From positions 10,572,501-10,636,500 of the forward strand of contig NC_060021.1 of NCBI RefSeq assembly GCF_021134715.1: a DNA stretch of 64,000 bases, written 5' to 3'. The position numbers and the translations under genes were made by a program. This document shows positions 44,293 to 58,453 of the stretch, in pieces (the first letter of the stretch is position 1; each line of letters starts with the position of its first letter). The stretch comes from Daphnia pulex. Taxonomy: Eukaryota > Arthropoda > Branchiopoda > Diplostraca > Daphniidae. Under the pieces are notes generated by a model. That model did no database searches. It was not told the DNA's origin and worked only from the letters and a program-made list of their open reading frames with translations.

Positions 44293-47200
44293 TTCCTTCG
44301 CCTTTTTGGCTTTTCAATACGTTTTAGCGCGCGGGCGGAACGAGGAGCCATTCATCTCTGGCAGTGTCTAACTGTCTCCCGTGCCGCTATAGTCACTCTC
44401 TCTCTCTGCCGTTCATGTACACACACAGAGTGTGTTAGAGATGCAGTGCAGCTTGTACGACCCGCAGGCGGGCTGCAGTAGACTGCTAGTAGTTGTACAG
44501 ATATATATAAAGTATAGATCTAAAAAGAAACGGGAGAGAGAGAGAAAAATAGGTTTCAAGAAACTGAGCTGCTAGCTGCCGCTGCGTGATCGTGAGCTCT
44601 TTCTATTCATTCTCATGTCTTCAATGGACTCTTCTTCTTCTTCTCTACTGTGAATCTGTTGGCTCCTTCTCTCTCCCAACAATCAGACGAGGCGGCGTTC
44701 GAGACGATCGATCTGACTATCAATCTTTTTCCAGTTCTTCTTTTTTCTTTTAGTTTTTCATTCTCTTATTTTCTCTCTCCAGCAGAAAACTTCTTCTTCT
44801 TCTTTGGCTCTCTCCCGTTTTTCTTCTTCTTTTTTTATGGCGCCTTTTGGAACCGACCGTCGCCGTCGATTTGGCTTTCGCACCCGAAAAGAAACAGGGA
44901 AAAAAGAAAGAAGATTCTCTCCTTCCAATGGGCTGCAATATAGCCGGGCTATTGCTGGAAAGAGAGAGGAGCATATAATCAAAGCACCAAACCATCCGCA
45001 GCCAGCGACCCACCGCTGCGATGGTAAAAAACACAAGAAGAAGAAAAAGAGAAGCTGAAAAAGAGAAGCTATAGGGTCAATAAATAAAAATCAAAACGGC
45101 CATTCCTCTCGCGTTTTTACATTCTGAATTATGAGCGAAATCCGTGATCTATTCGCCATCCCGTGAATAATTTAAGAGAGACTTGGCAAAATTTTGAAAG
45201 AAAAAAGGTGATGAAAGAATGTTCGGACGTGCCCGAAAAAAATTCATTACACGGCCACTCGTCGGCTGCCTTATCATCGTCTATGATTGCGCATACAAAA
45301 GACTTGCAGCCCGTAAAGTACTTGTAGTCAAAGAAAAAAAAAGTATTCCCTCCTCCTATCGTGACGGAGCTCCATACCGAAAGGACTCGGCGGCGCTCTA
45401 GTGTTTGGCGTGTGCCGCTCTACAGCGTCTATAATCAAGTGCCATTATTTGGCGGTGCTAACGAGCCAGCCAGCCACCCATGGCACACACACAAAAGGAG
45501 AAGAGCAGCGAAAAAGAAAAAGAAATAAAATCACAGAGTCCTCACAAAGTTGTGAAAAATTCTGTTATTTATTCGGCGGCATGGAAACAATAGCAAATAT
45601 TTGAATAACCGCAAGACATTGCACTTGGATGTAATTTATAGCGCTGCAGACGGGCTGGTAGTAGTAGAGAGGAACTTGTAGAAGAAAAAAGGACGAATAA
45701 TGTGATATGCCGAGACGATAACGACAAAAGAAGAAGAAGAAGCTAAGGCTGCTGCTGGTTATTAATCATTCCCCCCCAAAAAAACCTTAAAGTTTTCGGA
45801 TTCCTATTTTTATGATTGGAAAAAATTCCCGGGACACGCGAGATAGCTATACACTATATTAATGCCGAGCTGGGAAAGAAAAAAACCTCAAACGGCAATT
45901 TGAATTTTCAACGTATATTGTGAAATATACTAAGAAAACCAAAAATGGAGTGTGAACAAAAGGTCTATACGGATAACAACTATTTTGTTTGTTTTTTTCT
46001 TCTTCTTCGAGTGAAAGTGCCAGCACCAGCTGGAATTGGATTTCTTTCTCTTTTTATAATATTTAGTCATTGCCAGTAATCATATGTGTGAGGGCCGCGA
46101 TATGCGTTGGTACTACACCCACACCCTCCTATCTAGACCTCGCCATAATCATGTGTGGTTGATGGCCAACAGCTCAAACAGGTGAATTATTTTTTTGTTT
46201 TTTCAATTAAAAGCTCATCTGTTTCCCTTCGCGGTCGGGTGACGCTGGATCGTGATACGCCAACACTCCCGACCGAAAAGACAAGGCCGAAGAATATCGA
46301 GAAAAAGATAAAAAGAAATAAGATAAGAAAAAAGAGAGTTACAATAATAATCGGAGGCCACCGGGGTGAGTGTTTCTGGGACGATCCTTCATCATCATTT
46401 GCATTCGATCCATCAGCCGAATTTGAAACTGATGATGAGTTTCATCCCAAAAAAGAATAGAAAGATAAAAAGAAGAGAGGAAGAAAATACCCCACGGGGT
46501 TAGCGTGTCGTGTCGTCTCCAAGGAGAAAAAACACATATCGACCAGACATAACAATAACAACTTGGCGAAGAATGGATTTAGAAATGAGCACGGAATTCT
46601 CCTCTTATATTTTTTTTTCGTTTCTTCTTCTCTCAAGGTGCAAGAAAGAAAAAAAAAGGAGACAAATCTCGTAGGGAAATGAGCAAAATAGAAGAGAAAA
46701 AACAAAACCAAAAGAAATGGTCTAAGAAGATGATGAAGGGTTTGAGGTTTATGCGAGAGCTATTCAAGGATTTATCATTGAAAAAGGCTTATAAGATATA
46801 CTACACACAAGAGGAAGAAGCCCTTCTTCTTCTTTGGTTTTGCTGCTGCATATGTAACGAATGAGTTTTGCGCGGAGGGGGAGAGAAAATAAAACAACAA
46901 CAAAAAATGGACGAAAGAGAAAACAAAAGAATAAAATGCATGGAGCGGTTTTGCTTATTCTTTTCGCTAGCCTGTCACCAGTTGATGAATGACTCTCTGC
47001 CGGATATTCGCCATTTTTTTCCAACCTCCGGGCGGGAAAAAGGAGTATAGAAAAGCGGCGGTGGCGACAAAATAGTAAAATACATTCAAGATTCGCCATT
47101 ACCTTTAAATAAACTTTACGACTGACTCGATAGTATTTTAACTGAAACGTTGAGCGCGCCCGGGAAGGAATCGGAGGAATGGAGAGAAGCTCTTTGCCAA

Positions 47201-47770
47201 ATAAACTGGCTTTAGTCTCTCTCTCTCTCCCGCGTTCACTCCCGCATTATTTATGTGGGGACGATGAGGAGGACGACCTGGATCCAACCAAATGGCGGAT
47301 GGAAGAAAAGACTCTTTTGTTTGTTTCATTTGTTTCGGCTGCTAGCCCGTCATCTTAAACTGCGTAAATAAGAAAAAAAAGAAAAAAGGGCTAGACGCTC
47401 TGATTGAACGACAAGGCGACGATATTGAACGCGGGAAAAAAAAGAAAAAAAAAAGTTGTCGGCGTGATCGCAAGCCGTGAACATCAAATCCTCTTATGTT
47501 TGATACACGTCCTAACAGCACAAGAGTGAGGCCGGCCCTGTCTGACATCTGATGATCGGCAAACGACCGCAAAATAAGAAGAAAAGGCGGCGGCGGTGGC
47601 GGTGGTCCGGGCGTGAGAAGAGAGAAAAAAGAAAAGACACTCGACGCCTCTTGTCGGTTAACCAGTTGATGATGATCGTCCTCATTTCTGCCGTGCCGTG
47701 TTCGTGTTGGGAAAAGGAGAGAAACTGGGACAAAAAGTCGGTTGAAGAATCGATTCGTTTTGACAGTGTG

Positions 47771-47790
47771 CAGCAGCAGCAGCAGCAGCG
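47771..47790. repeat. (CAG)n microsatellite
   Basis: Six CAG units, which create a false poly-Gln run in one frame. Confidence 0.85.
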
Positions 47791-50700
47791 GCACACAGAG
47801 TCGTTTGGCTTTTTCCTTCATTTATCACGAAAGAAAAAAGAATCTAAACGTCTGGTCATTTTTATTATTTTCGCCTCTCGGCTTATCGCATCTATCCATC
47901 GTCTCGATGATGTCCAACAGATTGTCAACGTTAGCCTCATTTTCCAAACAAACAAACTCGACCGGTTTCGTCGTCGTCGTCGTCGTTCGGCTCGAGTGAA
48001 AATGACAAAACTTTTTCGGGTGATAAACGGACAAATAAGATCTCTCCATCTCTGCACGACAGAATTTTCTTTTTTTGGGCGGAAGCCTGTCCAGCAACAA
48101 ACAACTACACAAGCAGACAGGCAAACATCAGGATGGAAGAAAAACGGAAACTGATGTTATTACGACTGCCGGTAAAGTCCCCTGGCGCGAATAACAACAA
48201 ATCTATCGGAAAATAAAGAACATCTTCTTCTTCTTCATCTTCTTGTGCCATTTCCGTTCCGCTTGTTGATACACGCCAGTTTGCATCTTCACGGGAGCAA
48301 ACGAAAAGAAACAACACGGGAGCAGAGAAAATCCTAGCCGAGTTGTTGTGCGCCCTGCGGATAGAGTTCCGAGTCAATAGACACACGTCGTACGACAAAT
48401 AAACGAGAGAAACGTCAAGACAAACACAAATAACCAGTCTCAGTCCCGCTTCGTTTTTCTTTTTTCTTTCTTTGCCTTGCCAAATAAATAACCAAACAAA
48501 ATTCGTTTCGTGATCGTCGGCCATTTCCGGGGGACATTTTGTTACCTGGGTTTTCACTAAATGCAATCACCGTAAAACATACCAAATTCTAATTGATTTT
48601 CATTTTCATTTTCTCCTTTCAAAAAAGTTTGAATTTCAAACTTTATTTTGACCATTTATTACCAGTGAGACAAAAAAAAAACGAGAAGAACAAAAAAAGG
48701 TCGACGACGTTCGTGCGTGACGGTCTTTTATTATTGTTTTTTCTTGTTCACGCTCCCGGTTGTCTACCGACACACTGTCGTGTGTGCAATAATACAGCTA
48801 TATATACTATCAGTGGCGGGGAATATGAAAATGGCGAAAAGGCATTCCAAAAGGAAAAAATTCTTCTTCCCAGAAAAAAAAAACGCTGAAAGAGAAAACG
48901 CCAAGCAACTCGTGGCGCTGCTGGACATGGTCATGACTGGCGTAGCCCAAAAAAAGGAATCTCGGGAGAAAACAACAACAACAACAACCGCGAGTCGTCG
49001 TATAATATAGGCGCAGACTGGGAAGATTTCAGTCTCTCCGACCCGCACCGACATTTTGTTTTGCTGCCCAAAGTCAGACCGAATGATGAACGGTTGGCGG
49101 AAAAAAACAGAAACGGAAAAAGGCGCACACTTAAAATTAATATAAGATACCATTCGAGATAATATGGAGAGAGAGAGAGAAATTCAAATTCAGGAAAAAA
49201 AGGGGAGTCGGGAAAATAATAAGTTGCACACGGGTCTCCGGCTGTTGCCGGGACGCCATGAATCACCAAGAGAAAAAGGGAGGCCAGTTCACCTGATTTG
49301 TCGGGACTCTATAACCCCCAGTCGTCTGCCCGTTTCCAGCAGACAACAACCTTCCACTCGAAAATGAAAAGAATAATGGCTTATGGGAGCTATACTAATA
49401 ATTTAAGGGCCTTTTTAAGAATTCGCTCCGCGTGATACAATAACAGATTATTACATTGTTTGTTATGTCTACAGTTGTGTGCCGCTCAAATCTATACGTA
49501 CACAATAGAAATAGACTGGGAGTCTATCGATCATTTTCTCTCTTCTCTTTTCCCAGGATGTAACAATCTATTATTCATCACGGGAGTTGGCCTGGTGATG
49601 AATGGCACGTGAACGGGCCGTGAGTTTGTCCCAGCGTCTATCCCGTATAAATATCTATAACAGTCCCGTAGTAGTAGACTCACTCGGTCTCTCTCAATGG
49701 CGAATGGGGGAACGAGGACGAGCTTAAATGCCAGCCCTGTGTAAGTATAGCTTCTACTTCTTCTCGGGTCCCAGAGTCCCTATACAATCTGACGTGGGGA
49801 GGTTTCGAAAAAATATTTGTCGAAATAAATCTGTAGAAGTTACAGTTTTCTCGGCATGTCCTATAGTAGACACACTCGTTTTGTATAGTGGCCTAACAAG
49901 ATGGATATCTTCTTCTTCGTCTTCTTCTCCTCAATAGATTGCCAATATCAATATCTTCGCCTGCGGTTGTAAGGACCTTCTCGTTCCCCGGCTAATACAT
50001 TTGTATCAATTTTCTTTAGCTTTCCTCCTCTCTCGACTGCAACTTGATAGAAAATTGCAGAAAAGTTTCGATAAGATCGGATCGCTTTGCCACACAACGA
50101 TGGACCGTTATTGGACGGCAGAGAGGCAGACAAGACAGACAGCTCTAGCACTTTAATCAGGTTTTAATCAGACTGATGGTATAGGGCAGACGAGATGTTA
50201 TCTAGTAGATGCTGCTATTGCTTTAGTTATGGTTTCGTCGGCTGCTGGCTGACTGGCTGGCTCTCCCCTATGACTGCTGGGCGACTCTACATGGCAGAAG
50301 CCAGACTGGGCCAATTTTCATGCATCAATGACGTCGCCGACCTCACAAACTCGTCTCGAGCGATTGTTCTCTGATTTATCGAAAACTCAAACAAAAACCA
50401 GACGACAAACCAAAGGAGAGAGAGTGTAAAAAAGGCTACACCTAACGCACGTACAATTTGATCAAAAGAATTCTCTTCTTTTTAAAAAGGAAAAAAAGAT
50501 TCTTTTAGGGCAGGCGCGCACAGTAGGTCAAATGTTGTGTCTCCTAGGTCCCGACGAGGTCCATTAGCGCCGGAGCCGGGAGCCCCAGCGAGCGAGAGCC
50601 CCCGAAAAGTCGTTTGCCCGTGCACGGAGGGACGAAATGTACACGCAGAGAAGAAGAAGAATAAAAGGCTCGGCAGTTTCAAACGGCCTGCGACGACGAG

Positions 50701-53280
50701 GTTTCATCGCCAACTGTGCCCAAGCGAGGAGGTCCCGTGACAGGCCGTCAATCTCTCAAAATCGGTTGGAAAACGAGGCAGAAAGAAAATGGGAAAATGG
50801 AAAAAAAAGGCCAGAAGAAAACATGACGTCAGTTGTTTGTCAACCGCCGAGACGCCACGGGGAGGATATAGAAAATGGAGGGGAACCCACAAATTATGGA
50901 GGCAGCAAACCTCGGGACAAGAAAAATCAGTTAAGGACGAAAACAAATAAATAAAAATGCCAAGAATTTCACCTTCAGAAAGAAAAAGGCATTACAATTT
51001 CTTGGCAGCAATGATTGGCATTTTCTGAGAAGTGTTTGACTCAATAACGTCGCCATCCCCACCCTCAAAATTCCGACCAATCAAATAATGAGCCAAAGGT
51101 TAACAAGCTCTCTACAGCACGCATCAGCGTGAGCGGCAAATGATGAATACGTGGCCCACGTTTGGAAAATAAAACACGAAAAAAGGGCCAGGACGTCGGC
51201 AGTCCAAACAATGTGACACACGCGTGACAACATCATCCCGAAAGAATGAAACAAAACAATTTTCTTCTTTCAGTCTCTCCACTTGCGAAAAATCCGTTCC
51301 CAACAATAAAAAAGCCCCCAAAAAATCCCGCTAAAAGTGGTAAAAATCAAATTAGACAATTTAAGAGGAAATGAAATGCGTGACTGGCTCCCGGCTGCCG
51401 CAATGTGTTGCACCCCCTACCTCCTAAGAATTTCGTGACGATGTCATAGAAAACAAATAATCACATCATCAATGCAGCGCCATCCTCGAGGCCAATCACG
51501 AATTTTCACGATTATTTAGTTGCGCAACCTGATCGACATGACGGCCGACGAATGAACGGGATATTGTTGCTCATTAGCTCAGATGAAAGCGAAACAATAA
51601 ACAAGCGAATCGCTGGCCAGAAAAAAGAAAATTTGAAATCAACGCCAAACAAAATGGCGGCTGCTTAAAGAAGGGGGTTGTTGTTGCTCGGGGATTATTG
51701 CATCACAGCAGCAGCGCTTCTTGTTTTGTTTTTGATCACGACGCCGACAGACTCAACACCAACAAATATATAAAAATCCGGTACGAGGATGAGACACACA
51801 TCGTTAAAAATATTCCAAAAAAGAATCTGTGCAACAACAACACACAGCTAGGGGAATAGAAAAACAGTTTCGTTTTGTCTCAAAACTGTTCGGTCGGTCT
51901 CGCACCCCGTCAAGATGAAAACAAACAAGAGTTTCGGGAGTTGGAAACAAAAGGGCGAAATTTGTTGCATGTTGACTACACAACAGACAGACACACACAA
52001 AAGGACTTGGCATATATAGGGAAGATGTTGTCTTTTGCCAGTGTGTGGGATGGATGGATGGATATAGCTCTACTCTCTCTTCGTTCAGATTGCAGTTGCC
52101 TCGACAACAGTTGTGGGTTTATATTTACATCCGACGAGCAAAAGAAAATAAGAAAAGATTTCCCACTGACCTGAACTGCTGGTTGATTGTACGTAGGAAG
52201 AAAAAGTTGTTTGTCGTTGCCCGGAAGAGAAGAAAAAAGAGCCGCCCACTTTTGTGAGTCTTCCATCAGCACGTGGTGAATTAGCCAACAGGAACGTGGT
52301 GGATTCTGGATTGTTCTGCAGGGTAAAATAGAAATGTCTTATGTCTATACACCACCGATAATGCACGAGCGCACGCATTTATTTTTCCACACTTGACGTA
52401 ATCTTCTCACAGTTCGAGAAAAAGAAAATAACATTCTCCAACTTTTCTCTCAGTCACTGGCGACATTGTTGGCATTCTCAAGTGTCTTTCATACATCATT
52501 TCGCTCGCAGAGACTGAGAAACAATAGGCTGGCTTGCCAGATCTAATTATCTAATTACTCAACGTGGCGCGCGTAAAACAAAAAAGAATTGCCACCCATT
52601 TGGCAACGGCTTCAAACGGCTTCTCTAGACACAGAAACAGCTAAATTTAAACACTTGACATGGGGAAAAGAGTGTCAAACGTGCCTTTATGATTTTATTG
52701 ATCAATTCTAAAAATAATATCGAAAAGACAATCAGTGTTTGACGAAAAATAAGACACGAGAGAAGAAGAATATGGGTTGAGACAGCTATAAAGCAGGGCC
52801 AGCATGTAGTACAACAAGCAAAGCACACACAGAAATAAGAGCAAAGAAAACCTTCCGGTCCGAGCCAATTCATCAATGTCCATCGAAGCGTCGGATCATC
52901 CATCAACCACACCCCACCCTCCGGCTCCACATCGCATCCGCACAGCATCAAACCGGCCAGCCTCGACTCTCTTATTGTGTGTGTGTGTTGTTGTTGGCTT
53001 TTCTCCTCATCCCGTTTTCTTTTTCTTTCTCTTTTCTTGGTTTTTCATACATAACATTTATTCCTTCTGCTCTGTCCTATATAATAATCATCCGCGCTGC
53101 TTTTTCTTGTCCATTTAGTCGGCCACCATTTTCCTTCTTCCACAAATGCGCAGTTGCATAATCAAAAAAGAATAGAAGATCTCGTCGAGGATCGATACGA
53201 TGGTTATCATAATTTCTTTTTATTTATTATTAACACGTCTATAACTAAATACGATGTGCACCCCCCCCCTTGCCTTGCCT

Positions 53281-53294
53281 CTATATATATATAG
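53281..53294. repeat. (TA)n microsatellite
   Basis: Six TA units. Confidence 0.8.
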
Positions 53295-56044
53295 TATACA
53301 TGCGTAACAACATAGCGGTGGCGTACTGTGCGAGTCTACTCTGAAGGTGGGATGTTGGTGGGGGGGTTTGGTAGAGGCAAAAATCGGGCACCGTCTCCAG
53401 TCGATCCTCAGCTCCTTAGCTCTCCGGTCGGATTCAAAACTCTCTCTCTTTAACTTTCTGCTCCCTGTCTGTCCATTTCTTTTATCTCTTTCAAACACTC
53501 GCCGAAAAGAAGAAAACAAATTCTTCTTCTTCTTATTTTTGATCCAAGTGAGTTTCACATCGTCGTCGTCTAGAAAAAGAAAAGGAAGAAAAAGTGGAAA
53601 TATAACGTTCAGCAGTTTTCTGATTGATCGCCGCTCTTGAACGAGACAAATTTGCATCCATTTCAACAAAGAAGGAGGAGTCGAGAGATCATCTTTTGCT
53701 CTTCGTTGTTTGAAAATATTGGCCAAAAGATTTTTATTTTTTTCGCCAGCGCGGGGAAAAAAAAGGCCAATCAAGCGGATGATCATGCCGGTCACGGCGG
53801 TGAAACATTCGACGCAAGCCGCTCTCTTCACGCTGGCGGGAGTTTTCCTACCGAACCGTTTCTCCAATTAAATTTCCGATCGGTGAGTTCTTCATTCTCT
53901 TTCATCTTTTCACGTGAATATTTGTGTCCCGAAATTTAATGGCATCCATCCTCAAATCCAAAGTGGGGGGGGGATAGAACGCGGATGTGGACCACATGCG
54001 TTTGCGTCACGCGTTTATTTCCGTTTGAAACTTGTCGCACTCCGTCGGAACCACATCTTATGTAACGTGACTCACGTGGAATTTTATTTACTTCACGACA
54101 AAGGCACAGCTTTTCCCCCAGAGGTCTGTTTAAGGCACACATTTTCTAGATAACGGACGAATAAAAGTAGAAACACCTATGTGGTTCAATCTGTGGGGTA
54201 TTATTACGCCAGGTGTCAAGTCTGCGGTTCCTATTCAAATTCAACTACTACTAACTCATCTGTCGGACTGCAAGGAAATGATTTGCGATGTTTATCTAAC
54301 ATGTTATTCACTTTCACTGACGACTAATAGCGTCAGCTTCTCCCCCTTTTTTCATGGCTAAAATCGTAAAAGAGTTCAAATTTCCCGCTCCTTTTTCCCA
54401 ACTTGTTTTCAGAGCGTAAAACACGCCATTAACAAGAGCCCGACACAAGAGATAGTATAAAATAACCGAGAGAGGATAGAGAGAGAAAAACTTTTGTCTG
54501 ATTCCATTGTGCCTCGGCCGTGTCATAAAAACCTCCCCCTCAAAGTAACAAAAAGAGAAGAAAAAGATCCGCCGCTCCTACATACTACGAGAGTTTTTCA
54601 CTTTTGGGAATTGACGGACCAATCCGATTGAAAGTCTCTGGCCCTCATCTTTGACGTCTATCAATTCAATCTCCCATCAAAAGTCGCTGGCAATTTTACA
54701 ATTCGTCAAAGGAAAATAAAATTCAAGCGCTCGCGCCGCCAGCGCTCGTCTCAACCTGTTGTCCAAACATTGTCGTGTCTTGTATCTCTCTGACACGTCA
54801 CAGTCACTGGATCTGATTCGATCTATCGTACAGTTTAAATTGATCTTTTATTTTTTAAATCGTTTCTTCTCTCTGTCTCCGCCTAGTTCCAAGTTAATCA
54901 GGAAGTTCACAATTGACAAGAGTCGAGTGTGAAGGCTGTTTTTCTTTGTGGGGCTCATCAAGTTTTGCCATTGAGAAATTGGGTGGTAGACTATATGGCT
55001 GGATATAGAAGAGTCGTCCGCGCAGTTGTTTGTTTTTAATTTCGAAAAAATTCCATCGCCCCTCTACTGAAATGAAGAAAAATTGCGCGTTTCGTTTTTG
55101 TTGGCCATTGGCACACAGCCCCCCACCCGCCAGTGTCTTTAATCTTATCAGGCCTGTGGAATAATGTTCTCTATATAGGATATCCAATAACCCAAGTCTC
55201 TCTTGTGCTGCTGTTGGCGTCTGTACTATATTGCCCCAAAGTCTTGCACGGATGGGGCCGCAACCACCCGGACGCGGGAGGATGCGGAATTCCCCAAACG
55301 GGAATTTGGAAATATTGTGTGTGCAGCCGTTGGCTGGCCTTGTCCAGCACACACACATACACTACGAGCTGATGAAAAACCGGACGATACGTATGTGTGT
55401 ATACAGTCGCTCTGTTTTGTTTTCGTATCTTCAGCTGCCGGACAACATTAGGAAAGCTAGACAAGAATTATTATTATCAAAACTCAACATGCCCGTCCCC
55501 CCCGTCCCCCGGTTTTCCAGCAACGGCCGGACGGACTAAGAGATGCGATGATGAAAGCATCCGGACCGCAGACGTCATTCCATCTAACATAATATAATAG
55601 AGAAGAATTAACTAAAGTTGACAACAGTCTCTGATTTTCTAAAAAAAACAAAAGCGGAATGCTCGCCATTTTCCCTCAACCCCAACAATGTGGGCGGTTT
55701 CAATGTGTGTGCGGGAGGAGGACCCGACAACATTCTTTGCGGTCATGTTCAACGTCATTGACTACCGATAGAAAAATCCAGTCGACTCAATCGAAAAAAG
55801 GGGGGAAAGAAAAACAAGGTTATCGAGTCCGGGAATTCAAGAAATGGCCGTTCGTTTCACGACCGACAGGACACGACCAATGTCCCTCACTGGAAATCAG
55901 AAAAATGGGAAAAAACGAAAACAAAACGACGGGACAGCTGCGCAAACTGACATGACAGGTCCCATCCCAAGTCCAGCAACATTTTTCGAAACTCTGTGTG
56001 TGTGTTGCTGCCGGACTCACCCCCCACCACCACCCTTCACACCT

Positions 56045-56080
56045 CTATAAACTCCCAGCGGGATTTCTGCTCCGACGGTT
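56045..56080 (+). promoter_or_regulatory. Candidate TATA/initiator core promoter
   Basis: TATAAAC at 56045-56051 and TTCAGCGG with TCAG at about 56077-56080 have the spacing used by the cluster genes. It lies 3 kb upstream of the receptor start codon on the same strand and could initiate a 5' untranslated exon. Other TATA-like words in this region (54455, 57406) lack a well-placed initiator. Confidence 0.3.
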
Positions 56081-57951
56081 AAGAGTTCAGCGGGAGGAGT
56101 TGATTTAAGAAGCTCAAGTCGGCAAACATCTGTTTCCACGTCAACACAGTTCAAGCCGACAGAGAGGTGCTGCTGAGACGGAGAGATGGCTGGAGGAATA
56201 TCTATACATAGATTATAGACGCCGGTGAGAGCGTGAGCGTGAGTGAGAAACAGTTGGGAGAAGAGATGGATGGATTCATAAATGGATGGAGAACGAGAGA
56301 CATATTAGATCAAAGTGGTGGAGGGCGACGTTCGAAAATCCTTGCGCGTCTTTTATTTTATTTCATTTTTTGACCAGTCGCTTCCGTAATATTCCGCTCC
56401 GTCGCTGTTGATGATGGGCTTTTGTGTGTCGAATCCCGCGGGATTCATCTCTTTCTCCCGCCAGCAACAGCCGAGAGAGCTGGTTGTCTGTTGCCCTACA
56501 TTTTGTGTCTAAGAGTCTGGACTAGAGGAGTCCCTTTGGGTGTAATATTTATATACACCGCGCGCCATTTGAACGGGATGGACATGTGGCCTATCGGCTT
56601 ATATTCCAGGCGGCACATACAACATGTACAAGAGCGGAGCTCCTCATAATTTTTCTTTTCTTTTTTTTTTTCGCCAGCACAGTCAACCAAATCGGCACAC
56701 ACACGAAAAACAAGTTTATTTTCCTTCAGTTCCTGTTCCTGTTTTGTTTTTTCTCGCTCCGCCTTGGACAGTTGAGACTGCCGTAGGGTCAACAGACGAC
56801 CAGGTGCCAAAGATAACACTTACCCGCACTGGGAACACCAACCGGAATATAATAGCCGCCCTGCCCAGTCTGGAACGGCGATATTTCCAGCAAATCCATC
56901 CGTCAACTTCTTTTAGCCTCAGTCTCAGCAGAAGATAAAAGTAGAGATGAGTCGGTAGTCTGGTCTGCCGTCTAGTCTCTATTAGACTAATAACCTTACA
57001 AGCAAAATAATCAAAACTCGACAAAGGACATTGTGTCCCTTATGTTGTAGGGCTATTTCCATCATTAGGCTAATGATGTTGCCCCCAAAAAGCCCTTTTA
57101 GCTTTTCCTTCTTCACATCTTATTTTTTTGTTTGGGGGGTTTGTTTGTTACATTTTTTCCTTCGTCGAGTGCCAAAATCAACAAAAGAACTCGCCTTGGT
57201 TACGTAATGCACGTAACGGCACTCGGCATAAACACATAAAAACACACTATCTCTCCCAAGATTAGTTTTCGACTGACTCAATCACGATGATTTGATTGGA
57301 TCCGAGTTATTAACTACGGCCAATTGATTTTGATTGTCAACATCATAACCCCCCCCCCCCACCCTTCTCTTTTATATTATTAACACTATAGAAAGGAAGG
57401 GGGTCGTATAAATATAGTCCACAGGCCGGTAAACTACCGCAAGTGTTTGATTACCGAGAGCGGGAAAAAGCGGGAGCAAGTTGCACTCGAGGGAATATCA
57501 CGCGCCGCTCCGCCTTATTTATTTATTTATTTTGATTTCAATATTTTTCGGCAGACGAATAATAATCTTTTGGCTATAGCCAAGAAGAAAAAGAAAAAGA
57601 AGAAAAAAAGGCCGTGGTGGAAACACGCGAGAAATGTGGTCGCGGGCGGCCGCTGCACGCGTGCAAGCCGATGGCCTTCTTCACGGGAGCGACGACGTGC
57701 CCGGAATGAACGAAATCCGCCACCACCACCACCAGTCCAACTCCTTGATGATGAAAAAATAAAACGAGGGGTAGAATATTAAAAAAAGAGAGAGAACAAA
57801 AGAATCGAGCTGACTCTAGACTATATCTGTACTAGTGTGCGGGGTGTATAGGATAGATATGTGTGTGTAAGACGTAATAGAATGAAAAGCAATCGTGCGG
57901 GACCGAAACGGACTATGCGGCCAAGACGAGGAGAGAAAGGCTAATGAAATG

Positions 57952-57971
57952 ACCACCACCACCACCACCAG
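57952..57971. repeat. (CAC)n microsatellite
   Basis: Six to seven ACC units. Confidence 0.85.
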
Positions 57972-58426
57972 TCCCCAATTAGGTCAGCCCTAGAGTTGCG
58001 CTCAGTTATTGACGTCATCCGTACAAGTGTAATAGTTGAGATTACGTTCATCGATACAAATGCGGATCAATCATTTTCGTGCATGGCAGGGGGGGGGGGC
58101 TAAAAATAACTCCGACTGATATAGACCCCAAATCCAGTGATAGATATAATGACGCGAGCTGCTTCAACTCTCTCCTAATGGTCTGCAGCCTTGAGGGGGG
58201 AAATAAGATGAGCCTTTCGGCACATCGATCGACCAATCAGCACCCCGACCTGATTCTTTTATCCGTCAAAAGTTGAGAGACACACCCTCCCAAACGAATC
58301 GATATTATATTTCTCTATCGCCTAGACTCATAGAAAAACAAAACACAAGCCCGAAACTTTTGAGGCTAATCAAAGACCAGCTATATCCTCATCCAAGTTT
58401 TCGAGAGTCTTTTTATTATTTTGGTG

Positions 58427-58453
58427 CTGTGCTCCATCGGATGCGGAGCACAG
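58427..58453. repeat. Short perfect hairpin
   Basis: CTGTGCTCC at 58427-58435 and GGAGCACAG at 58445-58453 form a 9-base-pair stem with a 9-base loop. Confidence 0.7.

Noticed and set aside
47552..48154. Plus-strand open frame of 200 codons with poly-Gln and poly-Arg
   Set aside because: The runs come from CAG and GTC microsatellites, and overlapping frames on the other strand are equally long.
53220..53867. Minus-strand open frame of 215 codons
   Set aside because: Lys/Arg-rich low complexity from purine/pyrimidine tracts; no recognisable protein feature.
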